Of a DNA stretch of 13,953 bases, positions 1 to 6,817 are shown one piece after another. The position numbers and the translations under genes are program-made. The stretch's first letter is position 1, and every line of letters begins with the position of its first letter. The stretch is from CAYVQU01 sp964453155 (GTDB taxonomy: Bacteria > Chloroflexota > Anaerolineae > Anaerolineales > UBA11858), in contig CAYVQU010000146.1 of NCBI GenBank assembly GCA_964453155.1, forward strand, positions 1 through 13,953, given 5' to 3'. The notes below the pieces were generated by a model. It was not told where the DNA came from. It saw nothing but the letters and a program-made list of their open reading frames with translations, and did no database searches.

Positions 1-5
1 TTTTT

Positions 6-29
6 GAGCCGTTTTTTGCAACTCGGCTC
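6..29. repeat. Small inverted repeat at window edge
   Basis: GAGCCG (6-11) and CGGCTC (24-29) form a 6-bp stem around a 12-base loop that contains a T-run. It could be the remains of a terminator of a gene lying to the left of the window, but the T-run is inside the loop rather than after the stem. The rest of positions 1-84 shows no gene and no convincing promoter hexamer pair. Confidence 0.3.
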
Positions 30-84
30 CTATTTGCGCAAAATCTACGTTAAGTCATACGGATGCGTTAAACATTTGTTTTTC

Positions 85-89
85 AAGGA
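85..89 (+). promoter_or_regulatory. Ribosome binding site deciding the start of channel copy A
   Basis: AAGGA lies directly before an ATG at 90 and 6 bases before the in-frame ATG at 96. Normal spacing favours the ATG at 96, which also matches the N-terminus of the paralogue. Confidence 0.55.
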
Positions 90-95
90 ATGAAT

Positions 96-941
96 ATGGA
101 AACTACTTTTATCATATACGGCCTCTCTGGACTTGCACTCCTCATTGTAAGTTATATTCTCTTACGTTATCTCCCGCGGCTGATTGATCTATTGTTTGAT
201 AAAGTTCCTGGATTTAACCAGATTGACAAAACTTTGTCTTATTTCATTTCAGATTCGTTTGGGACAGCTCTGGTGGGGACCGGCGTTTTCTATGCAGTGT
301 CGTTATTACCTCAAAGTGCTCAAGCACTTGCAATGCTAATTACCGTCGGTAGTGGGGCCTTCATCTTTATTAGTGAGGGTTGGTTGGGTGATGCCTTGGC
401 GGGGGTCAGCTTGCAACTCTTTCCGCAGTTTGGGGTCGGTGACTGGGTAACACTTGGCGGGAATAAGCGGGGTAAAGTTGTCCGCTTAGGGTTATTTCGA
501 ACCCAATTGTATACCGTTGATTTGGATATCATCAGTGTAAAAAACACGAAGGTTTTAGCCGAAGATATCATAAACCATACCGGATTGTTTCTTCGCCGAT
601 TGGACATTGTTGTCCATACAGCAGCGTATGGTGATTTCGGTACCGATATCCACGCTTATAAATCTGCAATTGTTGATATTGCCGAGAAAGTTCAGGATGA
701 AATTTGCCCTGAAGCCCGGGAACAAGAGCGAATGCCCAAAGTCCATTTCTTAGAATTTGGTTCATCGTCTGACCATTTTCACCTCTTTTTCTTCACCTAT
801 GACCGCGATGATGCCTATCCGGGTTCAATCGATGCAATGCACACGGCTTTAGCTGCTGAGTTGCGCCCGCGTGGGGTAGTTTTAGGTCAGGTGAATGCCA
901 ACACCATTGACAATGTTCTGTCCGTAAAGAATGAAATCTAG
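96..941 (+). CDS. MscS-like mechanosensitive ion channel, copy A
   Basis: Predicted small-conductance mechanosensitive channel of the MscS superfamily in the cytoplasmic membrane. Hydrophobic helices lie at about residues 5-24, 57-75 and 76-110. The last has the Gly/Ala-rich pore-helix pattern (WLGDALAGVSLQLF) and runs into the MscS beta domain (FGVGDWVTLGG, then KVVRLGLFRTQLYT and a DIINHT strand at 157-162). A mixed alpha/beta cytoplasmic tail follows to residue 281. I place the start at ATG 96, not ATG 90. The AAGGA site at 85-89 touches the first ATG but is 6 bases from the second, and the second gives an N-terminus that aligns without gaps to the paralogue at 2094. The gene overlaps the next one by 11 bp. 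About 79% of residues match the second copy. Channel family membership is clear, but gating and ion selectivity cannot be read from the sequence. Confidence 0.88.
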   Translation: METTFIIYGLSGLALLIVSYILLRYLPRLIDLLFDKVPGFNQIDKTLSYFISDSFGTALVGTGVFYAVSLLPQSAQALAMLITVGSGAFIFISEGWLGDALAGVSLQLFPQFGVGDWVTLGGNKRGKVVRLGLFRTQLYTVDLDIISVKNTKVLAEDIINHTGLFLRRLDIVVHTAAYGDFGTDIHAYKSAIVDIAEKVQDEICPEAREQERMPKVHFLEFGSSSDHFHLFFFTYDRDDAYPGSIDAMHTALAAELRPRGVVLGQVNANTIDNVLSVKNEI

Positions 942-1905
942 AGAGCAAAGACGCCGCGATTTAACACTCCAAATTTTTGCATGGGCAATTGCTGCTGGAT
1001 TGTTTGGGTCGCAGAATCCTTTTCCAGAAACATTCAACGAATCTTTCCCGGTATTTGTTGAAATGGGGGAGATCATCGCGGAAGTAGCCGAGTTACAACC
1101 AACGCCCACTCCTACACCGACAGCAACCCCATTCGAGTGTCCTTTGGCATTGCCCTCCCGCATATCCCTAGGCGATCAGGTTGAGGTGTTAGCCAACTTA
1201 CATTTCCGCTCTTCTCCCGAACTTGGGAGTGACAATCTGTTGGTTTCCCACCTACCAGGGGCCTCACTAGACATTGTTGGTGGCCCTGAGTGTTATCCCT
1301 ATGAAGATGGGGCCTATATTTGGTGGCAGGTGGAAAATGCCCAAGGGGAAATTGGTTGGTCGGCAGAGGGCGAACTAACCGGAAATACATACTTCCTGCG
1401 CCCATTTGGATCAGACCCGGTTGATCTAACCGTGCCATCGGCGACACCAACCTTATCGCCAACACCAATTAGCTCTTTTACGCCTACGGTTACACTTTCC
1501 CTGACGCCTACAATTTCAAATGAAATTGAGGCTAGCCCAACTCCCACCCCAACAGCGGTGGTTGAAACTTCAACGCCAACCGAAGAGGCGCAAATTGCCA
1601 GCCCAACACCAACCCTGATAGAGGATCAATACCCTTTAGCCTTGCCTTCCAAAATTGCGGTCGGTTCTAGAGCTGAGACGATGACCTATCTCAATTTGCG
1701 GAAAGAACCAGAAATCTCGGACGCTAATATCATTAAAGTGCTGGTACCTGGAGATGTCGTTGAGATCAATGGTGGTCCAATTTACTACCCTTTTGAGGAT
1801 ACTGCCTATCTCTGGTGGGAGGCTCAAACGGTCTCAGGAGAACATGGTTGGGTAACCGAGGGTTCTAAGGTTTGGAATTTCTATTATCTAGAGCCACTTC
1901 CGTAA
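931..1905 (+). CDS. Membrane-anchored extracellular protein with two SH3b domains
   Basis: A 324-residue protein. A basic N-terminus (KSREQRRR) precedes one hydrophobic segment at about residues 11-27, so by the positive-inside rule the rest should lie outside the cell. Next come a juxtamembrane stretch (PFPETFNESFP, 30-40), a short Thr-Pro linker (56-67), an SH3b domain (about 70-158), a Ser/Thr/Pro linker (168-230) and a second SH3b domain (about 234-322). Both domains show the ALPS(R/K)I, LR/HFRSSPE, GGP, WW and GW(S/V)xEG pattern. SH3b domains often bind cell-wall or other surface ligands, but the ligand here is unknown. The gene starts inside the stop region of the channel gene (11-bp overlap) with only a weak ribosome site, so translation is probably coupled. 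Domain 1 has C70 and C121, possibly a disulfide. Both are Tyr in domain 2. Confidence 0.82.
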   Translation: MKSREQRRRDLTLQIFAWAIAAGLFGSQNPFPETFNESFPVFVEMGEIIAEVAELQPTPTPTPTATPFECPLALPSRISLGDQVEVLANLHFRSSPELGSDNLLVSHLPGASLDIVGGPECYPYEDGAYIWWQVENAQGEIGWSAEGELTGNTYFLRPFGSDPVDLTVPSATPTLSPTPISSFTPTVTLSLTPTISNEIEASPTPTPTAVVETSTPTEEAQIASPTPTLIEDQYPLALPSKIAVGSRAETMTYLNLRKEPEISDANIIKVLVPGDVVEINGGPIYYPFEDTAYLWWEAQTVSGEHGWVTEGSKVWNFYYLEPLP

Positions 1906-1953
1906 CTTTTGTCAAAAGCTTCATACCGGCACAATAGCCTACTCGCATCTTTG

Positions 1954-1990
1954 TCCTCCTTGTAAATGATATTTACGAGGAGGATTTTCC
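1954..1990 (+). terminator. Rho-independent terminator after unit A
   Basis: A 14-bp stem (1954-1967 with 1971-1984, one G-T wobble, 3-base loop) is followed by TTTT and a pyrimidine run. It lies 48 bases after the SH3b gene stop and before the promoter of the second unit, so the two duplicated units are probably separate transcripts. Confidence 0.7.
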
Positions 1991-2026
1991 TTCCGCATTT
2001 TAAGCTATTTTCCATAATTTACGCGC

Positions 2027-2032
2027 TATAAT
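2027..2032 (+). promoter_or_regulatory. Probable -10 element of unit B
   Basis: A perfect TATAAT, preceded by CGC, lies 61 bases before the channel copy B start. The expected -35 position is AT-rich and has no good TTGACA match, so recognition would rest on the -10 or its extension. The predicted leader is about 55 bases. Confidence 0.5.
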
Positions 2033-2093
2033 AGTACTTGGGTAATACTTTAAAAAAATAATCATATAACAACTGTTTTTTGATGGGATAAAT

Positions 2094-2939
2094 ATGGATA
2101 CTACTCTACTCATTTACATACTAACTGGAATTGGAATTTTATTCCTAAGTTATGTTCTCCTGAGGTATTTACCTCGAATAATTGATTGGGTGTTTGATAA
2201 GGTGCCGGGATTTAAACTCATCAATAAAACCCTGGCATATTTTATTTCTGATTCATTTGGCACCGCCATTGTGGGGACTGGCGTGTTTTATGCCATATCG
2301 TTATTGCCGCAAAGTGCCCAGGCAGTTGCGATGTTGATCACTATTGGTAGTGGTGCGTTCATCTTTATTAGTGAAGGCTGGTTAGGTGATGCTCTGGCGG
2401 GAATGAGCTTGCAGCTCTTCCCCCAATTTGGGGTTGATGATTGGGTCACAATTGGCGGTGATAAACGCGGTAAAGTTGTCCGGTTAGGTTTGTTTCGAAC
2501 CCAATTGTACACAGTGGACTTGGATATCATCAGTGTCAAAAACACCAAGGTCTTATCCGAAGACATTATCAATCATACTGGGTTATATTTACGGCGATTG
2601 AGCATCATTATCCATACTGCCGGATACGGGGATTTTGGGACCGATATCCATGCTTACAAGTCAGCCATCCTGCGGGTTGCGCAACAGGTACAAGATAAGA
2701 TTTGCCCTGAAGCCCGAGAACAGGGTCGGTCGCCAGTTGCCCATTTCATGGAGTTTGGGTCCTCATCCGATCATTTCAACTTGTTTTATTACACCTATGA
2801 TCGTGATGATGCTATGCCAGGTGCCATTGATGCCATGCACATGGCTTTAGCGGCTGAACTGCGTCCCCGGGGGGTCGTCCTTGGGCAGGTTAATGCCAAT
2901 ACCATGGAAAATACGATTTCGATGAGAGTAGTAAAATGA
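2094..2939 (+). CDS. MscS-like mechanosensitive ion channel, copy B
   Basis: Second copy of the MscS-type channel, 281 residues, aligning end to end with copy A without a gap. By my count 58 residues differ (about 79% identity). Differences cluster in the first helix (residues 1-20), around 191-215 and at the last dozen residues. The pore helix and beta domain (residues 97-170) are almost unchanged: TM3 is WLGDALAGMSLQLF, and KVVRLGLFRTQLYT is identical. A weak ribosome site (GGGA, 2085-2088) sits 5 bases before the ATG. The stop overlaps the next start as ATGA. Conservation of the channel core alongside divergence at both ends suggests a functional paralogue rather than a decaying copy. Confidence 0.88.
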   Translation: MDTTLLIYILTGIGILFLSYVLLRYLPRIIDWVFDKVPGFKLINKTLAYFISDSFGTAIVGTGVFYAISLLPQSAQAVAMLITIGSGAFIFISEGWLGDALAGMSLQLFPQFGVDDWVTIGGDKRGKVVRLGLFRTQLYTVDLDIISVKNTKVLSEDIINHTGLYLRRLSIIIHTAGYGDFGTDIHAYKSAILRVAQQVQDKICPEAREQGRSPVAHFMEFGSSSDHFNLFYYTYDRDDAMPGAIDAMHMALAAELRPRGVVLGQVNANTMENTISMRVVK

Positions 2940-3574
2940 CAGATCGTCGCCGTCGGGCCAGAAGTAGAAGGCACGGGTTGACATTGACAATATTTACCTG
3001 GTCCATCGCGGGCGCCTTGATGGGGAGTCATAGTCCTTTCCCTGAAACTTTCAATGAGTCTTTTCCCGCATTTGAGGAATTGGGTCGGGTCGTAGCCGAT
3101 GTAGCCGATCTCGCAACCGATACGCCCACACCACTGCCCACCGCGACTTTTACATCCACGCCCACTGCAACGCCAACCAACACGCCGACCGCGACTGCAA
3201 CCTCGACACCGACAGCTACATCCACAGCAACCCCCACATCGACTGCCACGCCTACTCCAACACCCACCCTCGATCATAGCTGCCCATTCGCACTACCCTC
3301 CCGGATATCCATTGGCGATAAGGTTAGAACCTTGCCCCGAGTTCACTTCCGATCCTCACCCGAACATCGTGAAGATAATGTCATTTTTAGCCTGCCCCGT
3401 GATTATGAGCTCGAAGTTGTCGGCGGGCCAATTTGTACCGCGGTTGAATTTGGCGAATATCTCTGGTGGCAGGTTGTCACTCCCGATGGCGAAATCGGCT
3501 GGACGGCTGAAGGCGAAATCCCTGCTAAACTCTTTCATTTTTATTTCTTGAAACCTATCGAAATTGAAGAATGA
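2936..3574 (+). CDS. Membrane-anchored extracellular SH3b protein with long Thr-Pro stalk
   Basis: A 212-residue paralogue of the protein at 931-1905. The basic N-terminus (TDRRRRARSRRHG) is followed by a hydrophobic segment (about 15-30), the shared juxtamembrane motif PFPETFNESFP (34-44), a Thr-Pro/Thr-Ala stalk (about 61-111) and one SH3b domain (about 116-206). The SH3b domain shows ALPSRIS, HFRSSPE, VGGP, YLWWQV and GEIGWTAEGE. Topology should be N-in, C-out. C116 and C167 keep the 51-residue spacing seen in domain 1 of the other copy. The stalk is about four times longer than the first linker of that copy, while the second SH3b domain is absent. It starts as ATGA over the channel stop, so it is probably translationally coupled. 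The biochemical function is unknown; a role next to the channel is inferred only from gene order and coupling. Confidence 0.82.
   Translation: MTDRRRRARSRRHGLTLTIFTWSIAGALMGSHSPFPETFNESFPAFEELGRVVADVADLATDTPTPLPTATFTSTPTATPTNTPTATATSTPTATSTATPTSTATPTPTPTLDHSCPFALPSRISIGDKVRTLPRVHFRSSPEHREDNVIFSLPRDYELEVVGGPICTAVEFGEYLWWQVVTPDGEIGWTAEGEIPAKLFHFYFLKPIEIEE
3116..3270 (+). repeat. Thr-Pro-rich low-complexity coding stretch
   Basis: This encodes the extracellular stalk, a run of TPT, TAT and STP tripeptides. The DNA is repetitive (ACGCC, ACACC, ACCGC units) but codon-varied rather than a clean tandem array, so it looks maintained at the protein level. It is prone to length change by slippage or recombination. 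Confidence 0.7.
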
Positions 3575-3633
3575 AAGTGATTTTGGGTGGCAAAGTAATA
3601 CCAATTTTGTCTTGAAAGCGCCTGAAAAATAGC

Positions 3634-3651
3634 CGGGATTTTCAAATCCCG
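3634..3651. repeat. Perfect hairpin downstream of unit B
   Basis: CGGGATTT and AAATCCCG are separated by TC. On the plus strand it is followed by an A-run rather than a T-run, so it is not a typical terminator for the SH3b gene. On the minus strand it is followed by CTATTTTT. It may act as a 3'-end stabilising hairpin or a weak terminator. Confidence 0.4.
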
Positions 3652-3978
3652 AAAAACGCGATATAGAATCTCGACTACATCCATCTATGCTGTTTTACCC
3701 CGCAATTGGTATCCGTAGGTAAAGAGGTTTTACCCTAATATCTGGGCCTATGCCCGAAAGAGTTGGGAAAGATTTCTATCTCAAATCCAAATCTACCCAA
3801 TTCGTATCAATTTTGTAAGATGGAAACCATTCACATCATCTGAGCCGCTGGATCAATATCGTAGCCATAAAATTGATATTGATGTTGCGGGTTAGTTACA
3901 TATTGATCAGGAGGTGGAGCATAAGACAAAATCATCACGCGCGATAGAGTAAATTTTGGCTTATTTTAAGTTCGTTTC

Positions 3979-3985
3979 AAAGGAG
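3979..3985 (+). promoter_or_regulatory. Strong ribosome binding site deciding the CmpX-like start
   Basis: AAAGGAG stands 6 bases before the ATG at 3992. An upstream in-frame TTG at 3956 has no comparable site, so the ATG is the start. Confidence 0.8.
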
Positions 3986-3991
3986 AAAAAA

Positions 3992-5473
3992 ATGCCTGGT
4001 TTCTTGCAATCTTTTGGGGAACAATTGTCTGGTTCCACTCTTAGTATTTTAGGGGCTTTGGCCATCTTGGTAGTTGGCTGGATAATCGCCCTGGCTGTGG
4101 CCGCGGTGTTGCGTGGCTTGTTCAATCGCACTCAAATCGATGAACGGATTTCAAAATGGGTATCCCAAGATGATGAAAAACCCGTAGATGTATCCAAAGT
4201 CATCAGCAAGGGCGTATATTACCTGATCATGCTCTTTGTGTTGGTCGCGTTCTTCCAACGTTTGGGTTTGACCATGGTCACCGAACCCATTAATGCGTTC
4301 CTGACTCAGATTTTGGCATTTGCCCCTCGGATTTTGGGGGCGGGGATGATTGCCCTCGCGGCCTGGTTAATTGCCACAGTTTTAAAATTCATTGTTGTCA
4401 AAGCATTGGATGCAACCAACCTGGATGAAAAACTGCGATCGGGTGCGGGAATGGAAGAAGATGAGGCCAGCTTTAGCGAGTCGATCGCTAATGCGTTATT
4501 CTGGTTCATTTTCCTCTTGTTCTTGCCTGGAATTTTGGATGCTCTTGGCATGGCTGGTTTGGTTGCCCCCGTTCAGGGGATGTTCGATGATTTCTTGGCT
4601 GTAATCCCGAACCTAATTGGGGCGGGGATCATTCTGCTGGTCGGCTGGTTTGTGGCCCGGATTGTTCGCCAAGTGCTGACAAACGTATTAGCTGCCGCAG
4701 GTGCCGATAAATTGAGCGCCAAAATTAATCTTGGCGAGCAAAAAGTTTCGGGCCTGGTTGGGACCGTAGTTCACGCTCTGATCATGATCCAGGTTGTGAT
4801 CGCAGCCCTCGATACGCTGGCCATTGAATCAGTATCTGGCCCCGCGACAAAGATGCTTTCCACAGTTTGGGATGGCATTCCCGCTCTGGTTGGCGCCGTG
4901 ATCGTTTTAGGTTTTTCCTACTTCATTGGTCAATGGGTCAGTGGATTGGTCAGTAACCTTTTGGCCACTGTTGGTTTCAACCGTGTGTTGGAATGGATTG
5001 GTCTGGGCTCAGAGCCAGAAGAAGGAAAACAATCTCCCTCCGATATCGTTGGGATGCTGGTCCTCGTTGGCATTATGCTCTTTGCCGCGGTCGAAGCTGC
5101 TAATATCCTCGGTTTGGACATCGTTTCCGAATTGGTAACCGCCATCATTGGTTATGCCGGACAAGCCTTAGTCGCAGTCGCCATCTTTGGCGTTGGCATG
5201 TACTTCGCTAATTTGACCCAAAAAGTCGTCCTGGGCACTGGTGTTGCTAATGCCAAGCTGATGGGTCAACTGGCTAAGGTTGCCATCATCGTGTTGGTGA
5301 TTGCTATGGCCCTTGGTCAATTGGGCGTTGCCACCGAAATCGTCAATATGGCCTTCGGCTTGCTCTTAGGCGCGATTGCCGTCGCAATTGCTCTGGCCTT
5401 TGGCCTCGGCAGCCGTGAAATTGCTGCTAGTAAAGTTGAAGGTTGGCTAAAAGCCTTTGATGATGAAGAATAA
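3992..5473 (+). CDS. CmpX-like membrane protein of repeated TM-helix modules
   Basis: A 493-residue integral membrane protein of the type annotated as 'mechanosensitive ion channel / conserved TM helix' (CmpX-like). Five related modules begin near residues 15, 108, 204, 295 and 384. Each is a Gly/Ala-rich helix ending in a polar stretch (for example LLVGWFVARIVRQVL at 215-229) followed by a second hydrophobic helix. The C-terminus has a Gly/Ala helix (GLLLGAIAVAIALAFGLGSR, 456-475) like the pore helix of MscS-type channels, but the protein stops soon after, so no MscS beta or C-terminal vestibule domain is present. The short acidic tail (FDDEE) is probably cytoplasmic. The gene is alone between the long upstream gap and a strong terminator. 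Together with the two MscS copies it makes three channel-type genes within 5.4 kb. Channel activity is inferred from family resemblance only. Confidence 0.8.
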   Translation: MPGFLQSFGEQLSGSTLSILGALAILVVGWIIALAVAAVLRGLFNRTQIDERISKWVSQDDEKPVDVSKVISKGVYYLIMLFVLVAFFQRLGLTMVTEPINAFLTQILAFAPRILGAGMIALAAWLIATVLKFIVVKALDATNLDEKLRSGAGMEEDEASFSESIANALFWFIFLLFLPGILDALGMAGLVAPVQGMFDDFLAVIPNLIGAGIILLVGWFVARIVRQVLTNVLAAAGADKLSAKINLGEQKVSGLVGTVVHALIMIQVVIAALDTLAIESVSGPATKMLSTVWDGIPALVGAVIVLGFSYFIGQWVSGLVSNLLATVGFNRVLEWIGLGSEPEEGKQSPSDIVGMLVLVGIMLFAAVEAANILGLDIVSELVTAIIGYAGQALVAVAIFGVGMYFANLTQKVVLGTGVANAKLMGQLAKVAIIVLVIAMALGQLGVATEIVNMAFGLLLGAIAVAIALAFGLGSREIAASKVEGWLKAFDDEE

Positions 5474-5480
5474 ACCTACA

Positions 5481-5527
5481 TTGAAATAAAAAAAGCCCCG
5501 TCATCGACGGGGCTTTTTTTATTTCAA
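5481..5527. terminator. Bidirectional terminator between CmpX-like gene and ahcY
   Basis: A perfect inverted repeat with 22-base arms (5481-5502 and 5506-5527) and a 3-base loop. The GC core (GCCCCGTC/GACGGGGC) is flanked by seven A on the left and seven T on the right, so both strands get a hairpin followed by a U-run. It serves the converging genes on either side. Confidence 0.95.
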
Positions 5528-5547
5528 CTTGTAACCTGAAACTAAAC

Positions 5548-6807
5548 TCATGTTCCTTCTTGCCAGGAATTCAGGTACGCAATTTGCTCTTCGGTGAGAA
5601 CATCAATTTGTACGCCCATTGCTTCTAATTTCAGGCGAGCGATCTCAGCATCGATCTCGGCCGGGACAGAGTAAACGGTGTTCTTGAGGGTGTCGGCATT
5701 TTTGACCATGAACTCAGCGGCCAGCGCCTGGTTGGCGAAGGACATGTCCATCACGCTGGCGGGGTGGCCTTCGGCGGCGGCCAGATTGATCAGGCGGCCT
5801 TCACCGAGGATGTGGATGCTGCGGCCATCGGGCAGGTCATAGGCTTCGACGAAGGGGCGGACCAGGCGGGGTTCGCCAGCAGCCATTTCTTTGAGCCCCG
5901 GGATGTTGATCTCAACATTGAAGTGCCCCGAATTGGAAACGATGGCCCCGTCTTTCATGGCGTCGAAGTGGTGGGTGTCAATGACGTTGATGTCACCGGT
6001 CAGGGTGCAGAAGATGTCGCCGATTGGAGCAGCTTCCATCATCGGCATCACTCGGAACCCATCCATGACAGCCTCGAGGGCGGGCAAGGGATCAACTTCG
6101 GTCACGATAACGTTGGCACCCATACCGCGGGCGCGCATGGCTAAACCACGGGCGCACCAGCCGTAGCCGCCGACCACGAAGGTTTTTCCGGCCAACAGGA
6201 TGTTGGTGGCGCGGACGATACCGTCAATCGTCGATTGGCCGGTACCGTAGCGGTTGTCGAAGAAGTGTTTGGTCATAGCGTCGTTGACGGCTACTACCGG
6301 GAACTCTAAGGCACCATCAGCGGCCATCGCCTTCAAGCGGATCACACCGGTGGTGGTTTCTTCCGTACCACCGATAATGTGTTCGAGCATTTCACGGCGG
6401 TCAGTGTGCAGAGTGCTGACTACATCGGCCCCATCATCCATCGTAATGTGGGGTTTGTGATCGATGGCGGCGTTGATGTGGCGGTAGTAGGTTGCATCGT
6501 CTTCGCCTTTGATGGCGTGGACAGCAATTTCATCGTGCATCACCAGGGAAGCCGCGACGTCATCTTGGGTTGAAAGCGGGTTGGAGGCCACCAATACCAG
6601 ATCAGCACCACCAACTTGCAGCGTGCGGGCCAGGTTGGCAGTTTCAGTTGTCACGTGCAGGCAGGCACCCATGCGAATACCCTCAAAGGGGCGCTCTTTT
6701 TTGAAGCGGTCATAAATCTGACGTAGGACGGGCATTTCGCGTTCGGCCCATTGAATCCGACGGCGTCCGCCCTCGGCCTGTTTTGGATCTTTAATATCGT
6801 ATTCCAT
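5548..6807 (-). CDS. ahcY: Adenosylhomocysteinase (S-adenosyl-L-homocysteine hydrolase)
   Basis: Cytosolic NAD-dependent enzyme that reversibly splits S-adenosylhomocysteine into homocysteine and adenosine, relieving product inhibition of methyltransferases. The 419-residue protein shows CLHVTTETANLA (49-60), MDDGAD (123-128), TEETTTG (148-154), NDAMTKHFFDNRYGTGQS (175-192, with the catalytic Lys and Asp), the NAD-binding loop GGYGWCARG (213-221), NSGHFNVEI (292-300) and GEGRLINLAAAEGHP (335-349). It ends in SWQEGT rather than the longer Tyr-rich tail of the eukaryotic/proteobacterial form, so it belongs with the shorter archaeal and thermophile-type enzymes. A GGAG site (6813-6816) is 5 bases before the ATG. 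It is last in the cluster after mtnA and adenosine kinase. Some archaeal relatives prefer S-inosylhomocysteine, but adenosine kinase next door favours the classical substrate. Confidence 0.97.
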   Translation of the reverse strand: MEYDIKDPKQAEGGRRRIQWAEREMPVLRQIYDRFKKERPFEGIRMGACLHVTTETANLARTLQVGGADLVLVASNPLSTQDDVAASLVMHDEIAVHAIKGEDDATYYRHINAAIDHKPHITMDDGADVVSTLHTDRREMLEHIIGGTEETTTGVIRLKAMAADGALEFPVVAVNDAMTKHFFDNRYGTGQSTIDGIVRATNILLAGKTFVVGGYGWCARGLAMRARGMGANVIVTEVDPLPALEAVMDGFRVMPMMEAAPIGDIFCTLTGDINVIDTHHFDAMKDGAIVSNSGHFNVEINIPGLKEMAAGEPRLVRPFVEAYDLPDGRSIHILGEGRLINLAAAEGHPASVMDMSFANQALAAEFMVKNADTLKNTVYSVPAEIDAEIARLKLEAMGVQIDVLTEEQIAYLNSWQEGT

Positions 6808-6817
6808 TGTAACTCCG

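Larger units (their letters stand above)
3575..3991. other. Intergenic region with several inverted repeats
   Basis: There are 417 bases between the SH3b gene and the CmpX-like gene, without a supported ORF. Visible structure: a perfect 8-bp palindromic hairpin (3634-3651), ATACCAAT near 3597 mirrored by ATTGGTAT near 3706, ATCAATATC (3852-3860) mirrored by GATATTGAT (3875-3883), and GATCAATA (3851-3858) mirrored by TATTGATC (3901-3908). The cluster of ATTGAT half-sites lies about 90-140 bases before the next gene and could be operator sites. No good sigma-70-type hexamer pair was identified. Confidence 0.5.

Noticed and set aside
495..2509. Recent gene conversion between the two channel genes, suggested by an identical 17-base stretch (495-511 and 2493-2509)
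   Set aside because: The surrounding codons differ at many silent positions. The identity covers a strongly conserved protein segment and is too short to show conversion.
3116..3270. Possible tandem repeat or CRISPR-like array
   Set aside because: The units are short, irregular and in frame, and encode a Thr-Pro linker. There are no spacers of constant length.
2795..3277. Minus-strand ORF rich in Gly, Cys and Arg (and the Val/Gly-rich one at 3028-3267)
   Set aside because: These are the antisense reading of the Thr-Pro stalk and the channel 3' end. Repetitive codons keep the frames open, and there is no ribosome site or recognisable domain.
3914..3952. Tiny 12-codon ORF from GTG near an AGGAGGT sequence
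   Set aside because: The GTG overlaps the would-be ribosome site, leaving no spacing, and the peptide is too short to support.
3956..3991. Upstream TTG start for the CmpX-like gene
   Set aside because: No ribosome site precedes it. AAAGGAG lies 6 bases before the ATG at 3992, which begins a better membrane-protein N-terminus.
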